DNA of 64,000 nt from CADEDH01 sp965262175 (lineage in GTDB: Bacteria > Actinomycetota > Acidimicrobiia > Acidimicrobiales > SZUA-35), in the NCBI GenBank assembly GCA_965262175.1, contig CBDHES010000002.1:496001-560000 (forward strand), given 5' to 3'. The notes under the pieces were generated by a model. The model saw only the letters and a list, made by a program, of their open reading frames with translations, was not told where the DNA came from and ran no database searches. Position 1 is the first letter of the stretch. Every line of letters starts with the position of its first letter. The position numbers were made by a program, and so were the translations under genes. This document shows, one piece after another, positions 52,450 through 60,116 of the stretch.

Positions 52450-53613
52450 TCAGGCGACAGCGGTCGGGTCCCACCCGGCCAGGTCGGTCAACCGGGCGTC
52501 GTTGGAGAACATCTCGACCAGGGGGATATCGAGGCCCAGCCGCTTCTGGAGCCGCTTGACCTCCAGCTCCTGGTTCCACAGCACGAGCGTGACCGCCAGA
52601 CCGGACCCGCCGGCCCGAGCGGTCCGGCCCGAGCGGTGCAGGTAGGTCTTGTGATCGTCCGGTGGGTCGTAGTGGAGCACCACGTCGACGTCGTCGACGT
52701 GGATGCCCCGGGCTGCGACGTCGGTCGCCACCAGGGCCTGGACCTTGCCGGCCGAGAAGTCCTTCAGGGCCCGCTCCCGCTGACGCTGCCGGAGATCGCC
52801 GTGGATCGGCTCGGCCACGATGTCGAGCTTGCGGAGGTCGGTGGCCAACCGATCGCACGCCCGCTTGGTGTTGCAGAACACCATCGTCCGGGACGCGGCG
52901 TCGGTGATGGCCGCCACCACCTTGTTGCGGTCCATCTGGTGGACCGTGACGAATCGGTGGACCATCGCATCGACCGTCACCTCCTTCGAGGAGACCTCGT
53001 GACGCACCGGGTCGTTCTGGTAGCGGGTCACCAGCCCGTCGATCGCGCCATCCAACGTCGCCGAGAACAGCAACGTCTGGTGGACGCTCTCGATCCGGCG
53101 CAGGATCCACTCGACCTGGGGTAGGAACCCCATGTCGGCCATCCGGTCGGCCTCATCGATCACCACGTGGGTCACGCCGGTGACGTCGATCACGCCCCGG
53201 TCGATCAGATCGATCATCCGACCAGGGGTGGCGACGATCAACTCGATGCCGCTCCTGACCTTCTTGATCTGCTTCTCGATGTCGGCTCCGCCGTATACCG
53301 CCAAACTCCGCACGCCGACCACGTCGGCCAAAGGCTCGAGCTCCGAGAAGACCTGGGTAGCAAGCTCCCTGGTCGGCACGAGGATGACCCCGCCGATCCG
53401 ACCCTTCTCCTCTTCGGCCATCGCCTGGACGGTCGGGATACCGAAGGCCAGGGTCTTGCCCGACCCGGTCTTGGCTTTCCCACACACGTCCCTGCCAGCC
53501 AGCGCATCGGGGATCGCCATCTCCTGGATGGGGAAGGCCCGCTCGATGCCGGCGGCGCGCAGAGCATCGACGACCGCCGGGGCAACACCCAATTCGACGA
53601 ATGTCTTGCTCAT
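52450..53613 (-). CDS. DEAD-box RNA helicase
   Basis: 387 residues, with all core motifs: Q motif FPIQEMAIP, Walker A AKTGSGKT (near residue 48), PTRELA, TPGR, DEAD (VIDEADRM), SAT, the RecA2 motifs ARGIHV and HRSGRTARAG. It unwinds RNA in ribosome assembly or decay. It lacks the long C-terminal tail of RhlE/CsdA types. ATG at 53613 with AGGAACGAG before it; longer frames upstream have no similarity. The methylase gene begins right after it on the same strand. Confidence 0.94.
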   Translation of the reverse strand: MSKTFVELGVAPAVVDALRAAGIERAFPIQEMAIPDALAGRDVCGKAKTGSGKTLAFGIPTVQAMAEEEKGRIGGVILVPTRELATQVFSELEPLADVVGVRSLAVYGGADIEKQIKKVRSGIELIVATPGRMIDLIDRGVIDVTGVTHVVIDEADRMADMGFLPQVEWILRRIESVHQTLLFSATLDGAIDGLVTRYQNDPVRHEVSSKEVTVDAMVHRFVTVHQMDRNKVVAAITDAASRTMVFCNTKRACDRLATDLRKLDIVAEPIHGDLRQRQRERALKDFSAGKVQALVATDVAARGIHVDDVDVVLHYDPPDDHKTYLHRSGRTARAGGSGLAVTLVLWNQELEVKRLQKRLGLDIPLVEMFSNDARLTDLAGWDPTAVA

Positions 53614-53911
53614 CTCGTTCCTGACTATGAACATCGTTCCGATACGAGAGACCGGTCGGCTCGCCGATGACGCCCTTGACGATCTCCGATCGCAAACGGC
53701 GCGGCCTCGATCCTCATATCGGCCTCTGACCAGGGTACTCGGGCTTGCTGCACCAACCGCGCACCAGGCCGACTCCAGAGGTCGTCTTGGTGAACGATGC
53801 CGTTTCGTGGCTGGGTTCGATGCGTCGCATGACGGACCCGTCCCGGACTCTCGCGCCCGGTGGTCGACCGCTCGCGGTGAGCGGCAGCCGGGCACCACTA
53901 GGCTGCCGCCG

Positions 53912-53953
53912 ATGACGACCGAACCCGGTGACGGAACGGTGACGAAATCATGA
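53912..53953 (+). CDS. Possible 13-codon leader peptide
   Basis: ATG at 53912, seven bases after TAGGCT, opens a 13-codon frame (MTTEPGDGTVTKS). Its TGA overlaps the ATG of the hydrolase gene (ATGA, 53950-53953). This is the same design as the leader ORF at 7698: leaderless start, short frame, 4-base coupling. It may allow a leaderless message to translate a gene with no ribosome binding site. Confidence 0.42.
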   Translation: MTTEPGDGTVTKS

Positions 53954-54768
53954 CAGCGCTCGACGTGATCGCCGAGTGGCCGGTCGGGACGGCCGCCGCC
54001 GGATGGATCGCGGGCGACGGTCGACGGGCGGTCGCCGGCCCCTCGTCGGCGACGTTTTCCCTGGCCTCGGTCACCAAGCCGCTGTTCGCCTACTCGGCCC
54101 TGGTCGCGGTGGAGGAGGGCACGTTGACCCTCGACGGCCCGGCCGGCCCGGAGGGGTCGACCATCCGCCATCTCCTCGCCCACACCTCCGGACTCGGAGA
54201 CGATCCGGCCACCACCCTTGCCCGGGTCGGCGCCCGGCGCATCTACTCCAACGCCGGTTTCGAGCTGCTCGGCGACGAGCTGGCCCGGTCCAGCGCCATG
54301 GCCGCTGCCGACTACTTCCACGAAGCGGTGGTTCGCCCCCTCGGGTTGGCGGCGACCCGCCTCCCCGGGTCTCCGGCCCACGGGGCCGTCAGCTCGGTCG
54401 ACGATCTCCTGATAGTGGCCGCCGAGTGGCTGGCCCCGACGCTGGTCGCTCCCACGACGATGACCGAGGCGACGACCCCCCAGTTCGCCGATGTCCCCGG
54501 CGTCCTCCCCGGCTACGGCCGCCACGACCCCAACCCGTGGGGCCTCGGCTTCGAGATCCGGGGGGCGAAGTCGCCCCACTGGACCGGTTCGGGCAACACC
54601 CCGGCCACCTACGGGCACTTCGGTCGGGCCGGGACGTTCGTCTGGGTCGACCCGGTGGCGAGGGTGGCCTGCGTGGCCCTGACCGACCGGGAGTTCGGTC
54701 CCTGGGCCATCGAGCGGTGGCCGACGTTGGCCGACGCCGTGCTGGCCGAAGCTACCGGCTCGGTCTAG
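53950..54768 (+). CDS. Serine beta-lactamase-fold hydrolase
   Basis: 272 residues, shorter than usual. Motifs SVTK (S40, K43), YSN (near 98) and HFG near 225 follow the class C beta-lactamase/penicillin-binding fold. No signal peptide, so probably a cytoplasmic esterase. Its start overlaps the stop of a 13-codon leader ORF. The last 17 bases overlap the end of the convergent desaturase-like gene. Confidence 0.87.
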   Translation: MTALDVIAEWPVGTAAAGWIAGDGRRAVAGPSSATFSLASVTKPLFAYSALVAVEEGTLTLDGPAGPEGSTIRHLLAHTSGLGDDPATTLARVGARRIYSNAGFELLGDELARSSAMAAADYFHEAVVRPLGLAATRLPGSPAHGAVSSVDDLLIVAAEWLAPTLVAPTTMTEATTPQFADVPGVLPGYGRHDPNPWGLGFEIRGAKSPHWTGSGNTPATYGHFGRAGTFVWVDPVARVACVALTDREFGPWAIERWPTLADAVLAEATGSV

Positions 54769-55954
54769 CGGGAGTCGCCGGCCGACCGCCCTCCACCGCC
54801 GCTGACTCGCCCGCCGGCACGGCCGGTTTCGGCCAGTTCATCGCCCACGGCACCTCGGCCGACGCCGGGTACTCGTCGGCCGGACGGTTGCGGGGCCGCA
54901 ATGCCGACCGCTTCATCGCCACCGCCAGCGACCAGCCGAACCGGAACGCGATCCGGATCGAGCGGATCGGGTGGCGAAGGGCCCGAGCCGGGTTGGTCAT
55001 GCCTCGAAACGGGTGACGGAGCTGGGCGACCAACCCGACCGGGATCGGCTCGCTCACGCCGTAGCGCTCCGGGCGTCGGGTGCTCGGCATGAAGTACGTG
55101 CCGAAGACCTGGTCCCACATCGGGAAGAACACCGAGTAGTTGGAGTGGATCGCCCCCGGCTGGTTGGCGTGGTGCCAGTGGTGGAACTCGGGGGTGATGA
55201 TCAGCCGATGGAGGGGTCGGAGCCGCCACCGGACGTTGGCGTGGAGGAAGATGCCCAGCACGAACTGGACGATGGCCAGGATCCCGGTGAACTCCGGGTC
55301 GAACCCGGCGGTGACCAGGAAGACGAAGGCGGGGGCGATCAGGGTGCCGTCCAGGGGATGGTTGCGGAACCCGCTGATCCAGTCCATGTGGTCCGGCGAG
55401 TGGTGGATGGAGTGGAACCGCCACAGGAACGGAACCTCGTGGTACCACCGATGGGTCCAGTAGATCGCCAAATCGAACAGGGCGATCCCCACGAAGGGGA
55501 GGATCGACGAGGGCACCTGGGCCACCAGCGGCCGGACGGCCAGCCCGGGAAGCCATGCCAGGCTGATGATCCCGACGATCGCCCCGGCGGTGAGCGCGAC
55601 GACGTTCAGCGCCGGCCCGGCCAGGGCGTAGGAGATGTCGGTCAGGACCTGCGGCCGGCGGATCCGCTGGCGGTGCCGAGGAAAGAGCTTCTCGAACGGG
55701 ACGACCAGGACGAACAGGACCGGGACGGCGAACAGCGCGCCCCGATCGAGCCGCAACCCGACCACCACGATCGCAAGCGCCACGACCGCCGACAGCCCCC
55801 GACGCCAACGCCTGTGGCGCCCACCGCCGGCCGGCGCCGGCGCCGGCGATGGCAACGGCCGACCGACGGGTGGGGGCCACGACGATCCAGGACGTCGGGC
55901 ACCGGGGAGGGGAACGGCCTCAGCAGGGCGGTCGAGCGGCAACGTGGGAGCCAT
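54752..55954 (-). CDS. Sterol desaturase / fatty acid hydroxylase family membrane protein
   Basis: 400 residues. Four or more membrane segments in the first 170 residues, then the histidine cluster of the di-iron family: HRWYHE, HSIHHSPDHMDW and later HHWHHANQPG. Enzymes of this family hydroxylate or desaturate lipids at the membrane. The first ~50 residues are proline- and arginine-rich and variable. It is divergent from the ECF sigma operon. Confidence 0.9.
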   Translation of the reverse strand: MAPTLPLDRPAEAVPLPGARRPGSSWPPPVGRPLPSPAPAPAGGGRHRRWRRGLSAVVALAIVVVGLRLDRGALFAVPVLFVLVVPFEKLFPRHRQRIRRPQVLTDISYALAGPALNVVALTAGAIVGIISLAWLPGLAVRPLVAQVPSSILPFVGIALFDLAIYWTHRWYHEVPFLWRFHSIHHSPDHMDWISGFRNHPLDGTLIAPAFVFLVTAGFDPEFTGILAIVQFVLGIFLHANVRWRLRPLHRLIITPEFHHWHHANQPGAIHSNYSVFFPMWDQVFGTYFMPSTRRPERYGVSEPIPVGLVAQLRHPFRGMTNPARALRHPIRSIRIAFRFGWSLAVAMKRSALRPRNRPADEYPASAEVPWAMNWPKPAVPAGESAAVEGGRPATPARPSR

Positions 55955-56099
55955 GCCCTGCTTGTCGACGCACCGGCCCCGTTCGGTTCACGGCTCCCGG
56001 AACGACGTCGCCGTCGGGGGCCGCCGGACGCCACCGAGGCCGGGGACCGGCTAGACCGGACGCCGTGAACCGTCGGGCGACCTCGAACCGACAGGGTCG

Positions 56100-56651
56100 A
56101 TGATGGACCGTCCACCCGACCACGACGCCGGCGAGGACCGGGCGTTGGTGACGCGGATCGGTCGCGGTGACCGGAGCGCTCTCGAACAGCTCTACCGTCG
56201 TCACGCCGGCTGGTTGACCGCCCGTCTCGATCGCCGGTGCGGGGATCCGGACCTGGTCGACATCGCCCTCCAGGACACCTTCACCGCAGTGTGGCGCTCG
56301 GCCAAGCGCTATCGGGGCGACGGCGCGGTCGGGGCCTGGCTGTGGGGCATCGCCATTCGCCGGCTCATCGATCAGCTCCGCCGCAACCGGCCGCTTCCCG
56401 TCGACCCGTCCGAGCTCGGATCCGTCGGAGGCACGACGACGTTCGAACAGGCGCTGCTCGACGACGGGACGCACTCCGAGCTCGGACCGGCGATCCGCCG
56501 TCTCGACCCCGACCTCCAGGCCGTCCTCATCGTCACCGCCATCGACGGGCTGACCACCCGGGAGGCCGCCCACCTCCTCGGGATCCCCCAGGGCACGGTC
56601 AAGACCCGACTCCATCGGGCCCGCCGCCAACTGCAGGAGGCTCTCTCATGA
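56100..56651 (+). CDS. ECF-type RNA polymerase sigma factor
   Basis: 183 residues. Sigma-70 region 2 (about 15-85: LEQLYRRHAGWLTARL, LQDTFTAVWRSAKRYRG, AWLWGIAIRRLIDQLRR) and region 4 (about 130-180: REAAHLLGIPQGTVKTRLHR). ATG occurs twice in a row (56100, 56103); AGGG lies upstream. Its stop overlaps the start of the next gene (ATGA). No classical anti-sigma factor with a zinc-binding motif follows; instead a membrane protein and an ABC ATPase do. Confidence 0.9.
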   Translation: MMDRPPDHDAGEDRALVTRIGRGDRSALEQLYRRHAGWLTARLDRRCGDPDLVDIALQDTFTAVWRSAKRYRGDGAVGAWLWGIAIRRLIDQLRRNRPLPVDPSELGSVGGTTTFEQALLDDGTHSELGPAIRRLDPDLQAVLIVTAIDGLTTREAAHLLGIPQGTVKTRLHRARRQLQEALS

Positions 56652-57379
56652 CGACCGGATTCGACGGCGGCCCCCGGTGGGACGTCGACCCCGCTCGCCT
56701 CGAGCGGAACTGGCGAGCGATCGCCTTCGAGCTCGACGCCCCCCGGCCGGGCCGCCTGGAGCGGGGCCTGCGACGCCTGGGGCTCCCGGCCCACCTGACC
56801 CGGCTGGTCGTCGCCACCCCGGCCCTGCGTCGCGCCTGGTTCGTGGCCATCGCCCTCGTGATGGCCCTGACCTTCGGCTCGGTCGACCCCGGCCAACCCC
56901 GGGAGAGCCTGTTCGGGATCCTGCTCCTGGCTCCCCTGGTACCGGTCCTGGGTGTCAGCTTCGCCTACGGGATCGAAGCCGACCCGGCCCACGAGATATC
57001 GGTCGCCACCCCGATGCGAGGGCTCCGGCTCCTGCTGACCCGGTCGGTGGTGGTGGTGACGATCTCGACCGTCCTGCTCGGGGTGACGTCGTTGTCGAGC
57101 CGCGGGGTCACGCCACTGGCCTTCGGCTGGCTGCTGCCGTCCCTCGCCCTGACCAGCCTGACGGTGGCGTTGATGACCCGGCTTCCACCCCGTCGGGCGG
57201 CGGCCGCCACCACCATCGGCTGGATGGTCGTGGTCCTGACGGCGGCGGCCATCGCCACCGACCGTCTGGCCGTCTTCGGCCCGGTCGGCCAGGGTGCGAT
57301 GATCGTCGCCACCGGCATCGGTCTGACGATCAGCTGGTTCCGTCGTGAGCGGTTCGACCGATTGGCGGTCCAGTTGTGA
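56648..57379 (+). CDS. Membrane protein in sigma/ABC operon
   Basis: 243 residues. The cytoplasmic N-terminal part (about 1-60) has no HxxxCxxC anti-sigma motif; then five or six membrane segments from about 65 to 225. The sequence resembles an ABC-2-type permease half or a membrane-bound regulator. It overlaps the sigma factor gene by four bases and the ATPase gene by four (GTGA), so all three proteins are made together. Role inferred: permease partner of the ATPase and possibly control of the sigma factor. Confidence 0.75.
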   Translation: MTTGFDGGPRWDVDPARLERNWRAIAFELDAPRPGRLERGLRRLGLPAHLTRLVVATPALRRAWFVAIALVMALTFGSVDPGQPRESLFGILLLAPLVPVLGVSFAYGIEADPAHEISVATPMRGLRLLLTRSVVVVTISTVLLGVTSLSSRGVTPLAFGWLLPSLALTSLTVALMTRLPPRRAAAATTIGWMVVVLTAAAIATDRLAVFGPVGQGAMIVATGIGLTISWFRRERFDRLAVQL

Positions 57380-58308
57380 GCGGCTGGACCGGCGGCGGGC
57401 GGTTCACCGCCGGTGGGTCGGATCGTCTTGCCCCGGCCCAGGTCCTGGCGTTCGGCCTGGTGAAGCGGTTCGGCCCGGCCGAGGGCGTCGAGGCCCTCGC
57501 CGGGGTCGACCTTGCGATCCAGGGCGGCCTGCTGACGCTCCTCGGGCCGAACGGGGCGGGGAAGACCACCCTGCTCCGCTGCATTGGGACGGTGTTGGCG
57601 ACCGATGGCGGCTCGCTGCTGATCGACGGGCTCGATCCCCGGCACGAGGCGGACCGCATCGAGATCCGCCGCCGGCTCGGCTACCTGCCTCAGGAACCCG
57701 GCCTGGCCGGCTCGGCCCGGCTTCTCGACGTCGTCGACTACGTGGCAGTCCTCAAGGGGCTCACCGATCACCGCCGTCGCCGGTCGGCGGTGTTCGACGC
57801 GCTCGATCGGGTCGGCCTGGCCGATCGTCCAGCGACCCGGATCCAGGACCTCTCGGGCGGGATGAGACGGCGCGCCGGGCTCGCCCAGGCCCTGCTCGAC
57901 GAGCCGACGCTGCTGCTGCTCGACGAGCCGGCGGCCGGCCTCGACCCCGACGAACGGTTCCGGTTGCGGGAGATCATCTCCGAACGCCGACACCAGGCCA
58001 CCGTCCTGCAGTCGACGCACCTCACCGAGGAGGCGTCGGTCAGCGACATGGTCCTGGTGATGGCGTCGGGGCGCATCGTCTTCGTGGGCTCGCCGGAGCG
58101 GCTGGCCCGCACCGCGGCGGGCCGGGCCTGGGTCCAGGACACCGACCCCAGCCGGCAGCGAGGCCCCGGGCTCCGGGCGTTCTGGCGCCGGGCCGATGGG
58201 CGCTACCGATGCCTCGGACAGCCGCCGCCGGGGGCGGCGCTGGTCGACCCGACGCTCGAGGACGGCTACCTGCTCCACCAGCCGGACCCGACTCCGGTTG
58301 GGCCGTGA
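57376..58308 (+). CDS. ABC transporter ATP-binding protein
   Basis: 310 residues. Walker A GPNGAGKTT, Q loop LPQEPG, signature LSGGM, Walker B LLLLDEPAAGLD, H loop STHL; type of the ABC-2 exporter ATPases. The last ~60 residues (after GSPERL) form a variable tail. GTG start overlaps the end of the membrane protein gene. Together with it and the ECF sigma factor it makes a three-gene unit that may export a compound in response to a signal. Confidence 0.9.
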   Translation: MSGWTGGGRFTAGGSDRLAPAQVLAFGLVKRFGPAEGVEALAGVDLAIQGGLLTLLGPNGAGKTTLLRCIGTVLATDGGSLLIDGLDPRHEADRIEIRRRLGYLPQEPGLAGSARLLDVVDYVAVLKGLTDHRRRRSAVFDALDRVGLADRPATRIQDLSGGMRRRAGLAQALLDEPTLLLLDEPAAGLDPDERFRLREIISERRHQATVLQSTHLTEEASVSDMVLVMASGRIVFVGSPERLARTAAGRAWVQDTDPSRQRGPGLRAFWRRADGRYRCLGQPPPGAALVDPTLEDGYLLHQPDPTPVGP

Positions 58309-58396
58309 CGGCGGCACCGAGCGCCGTCCCCGACGACCGCCAGACGGGTTCGTCGACCGGGACGATCCCCGGTCCCGATCGCACTAGGTTTGCGGT

Positions 58397-59770
58397 GTGA
58401 CCGACGCAAAGCCCGACCCCATGTCCCCTCTGGCCAAGACCGGTGAGCTGACGCCGGCCTGGGTCGTCAACCCCGTCGGCCCCCTGGTCGGCGACATCGT
58501 CGTGCGGGGCTCGAAGAACGCCGTCACCAAGCACCTGGTGGCCTCGATGCTGGGCGATGCCCCATCGACGATCACCAACTGCCCCGACATCGGCGACGTG
58601 GAGATCACCGCCCGCATGCTGCAGGCGCTCGGCTGCACCGTCGACCGCGACGACGGCACGACGGTGGTCGACCCTCGGACGCTCAACGTCAGTCGGGTCC
58701 CCATGACCTTCAGCGGCATGAACCGGATCCCGATCCTCATGCTGGGCCCCCTGCTCCACCGACTCGGGGAGGCGTTCGTCCCGCTCGTCGGAGGTGACGA
58801 CATCGGCTCCCGGCCCGTCGACTTCCACGTGAACGCCCTCCAGAAGATGGGGGCCCAGATCAACATCACGTCCGAGGGCCTCGAAGCCAAGGCGAGCCGC
58901 CTCCGGGGCGCCCACATCACGCTCCCCTACCCGTCGGTCGGGGCGACCGAGACGATCCTGTTGTCGGCCACCATGGCCCAGGGCCGCACGGTCCTCGACA
59001 ACGGTGCCCTCGAACCCGAGGTCATCGAGCTGGCGTTGTTCCTCCAGCGGATGGGGGCGCAGATCGAGATGCGACCCAACCGGCGGTACATCATCGACGG
59101 GGTCGATCGGCTGTCGGGTGCCGCCCACCGCCTCCAAGGCGATCGCATCGAGGCCTTCTCCTACCTGGTGGCCGGCCTCATCACCGGGGGGAAGGTCACG
59201 GTCTACGGCTGCAGCCAGGATCGGTTGGTCACCGCCATCTCGACCCTGTCGAGGATGGGCGCCAGCTTCGACATCACCGACACCTCGGTCTCGGCCCGGG
59301 CCGAGCGTCTCAGCCCCGCCGCGGTCGAGACCGATACCCACCCGGGCTTCATGACCGATTGGCAGTCGCCGATGGTCGCCCTCTTCACCCGTTGTGAGGG
59401 CCTGTCGGTGATGTACGAGACCGTGTACGAGAACCGGTTCACCTACGTCCCGGCGCTCAACAAGATGGGTGCCCAGATCGAGACCTACAACACCCCGCTC
59501 GGGAGCATCGAGAGCCGGTTCGTCGGATCCTCCACGCCGTGCTCGGTCATCGTCCGGGGTGGGCTCCCCCTGACCGGGACCGATGTCGTGGTCCCCGACA
59601 TCCGTGGCGGTTTCGCCTACGTCCTCGCTGCGTCGTCGGCCGAGGGCACCACGACGATCACCGGCACCCACCATCTCGACCGGGGGTACAACCGGCCGGT
59701 CGAGAACTTCAAGGGCCTGGGCCTCGACATCGAACGCATCATGGTGCCAAAGCCGTCATCACTCGGCTGA
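58397..59770 (+). CDS. murA: UDP-N-acetylglucosamine 1-carboxyvinyltransferase with Asp at the catalytic Cys site
   Basis: 457 residues. First step of peptidoglycan precursor synthesis: transfer of enolpyruvyl to UDP-GlcNAc. N-terminal GSKNAVTKHL has K40 and N41 of the substrate site; the catalytic loop reads VGGDDIGSRP, so D134 takes the place of the usual Cys115 (GGCAIGARP). This natural Asp variant is known in mycobacteria and chlamydiae and gives insensitivity to fosfomycin. It ends with HHLDRGYNRPVENFKGLG, as in MurA. GTG start at 58397 is six bases after TAGGTT, a leaderless layout. The N-terminal 20 residues are extra. Confidence 0.9.
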   Translation: MTDAKPDPMSPLAKTGELTPAWVVNPVGPLVGDIVVRGSKNAVTKHLVASMLGDAPSTITNCPDIGDVEITARMLQALGCTVDRDDGTTVVDPRTLNVSRVPMTFSGMNRIPILMLGPLLHRLGEAFVPLVGGDDIGSRPVDFHVNALQKMGAQINITSEGLEAKASRLRGAHITLPYPSVGATETILLSATMAQGRTVLDNGALEPEVIELALFLQRMGAQIEMRPNRRYIIDGVDRLSGAAHRLQGDRIEAFSYLVAGLITGGKVTVYGCSQDRLVTAISTLSRMGASFDITDTSVSARAERLSPAAVETDTHPGFMTDWQSPMVALFTRCEGLSVMYETVYENRFTYVPALNKMGAQIETYNTPLGSIESRFVGSSTPCSVIVRGGLPLTGTDVVVPDIRGGFAYVLAASSAEGTTTITGTHHLDRGYNRPVENFKGLGLDIERIMVPKPSSLG

Positions 59771-60116
59771 GAATCGAACGCCTTCTGTCGGCTTCCTAAC
59801 ACAGGGATCGCCTTGTGTCGGCCTGCCGACATTCTCAGGAATGATTGCCCAGAAGACACCTTCTTGTCGTCGCATCACCGACGAGTAGGGTCACGCTGGA
59901 CAGTCGCAGTGGGCGGGGCCGACCGGTATCGGATGGTCACCGTACGTCGGAGGGAGACGTGCGGTGACCATCTGGATCTGGACCCGCCCCGGTCTCGTTC
60001 GGCGTGGTGGCCGCAGCGCTCGCCGGGTAGGGCCGGTGACGGTCGACCGGGGTGTCATCCCACCCCGGTCGACCCCCGACCCGGTCGGCCGACTGAGCCG
60101 CAGCCGACCCAGCTGG
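59771..60116. other. 346-bp intergenic region between convergent murA and acyl-CoA dehydrogenase genes
   Basis: No gene is supported. It contains the inverted repeat TGTCGGC-CT-GCCGACA (59816-59831), the 15-mer ACATTCTCAGGAATG (59829-59843) also present in the MarR operator near 41812, and a small hairpin AGAAG-ACAC-CTTCT. It could hold terminators or an unknown small RNA. Confidence 0.45.

Noticed and set aside
52450..54618. 722-residue version of the DEAD-box helicase
   Set aside because: The first ~335 residues have no similarity and run opposite the leader ORF and hydrolase; ATG 53613 with a ribosome binding site gives the normal helicase start.
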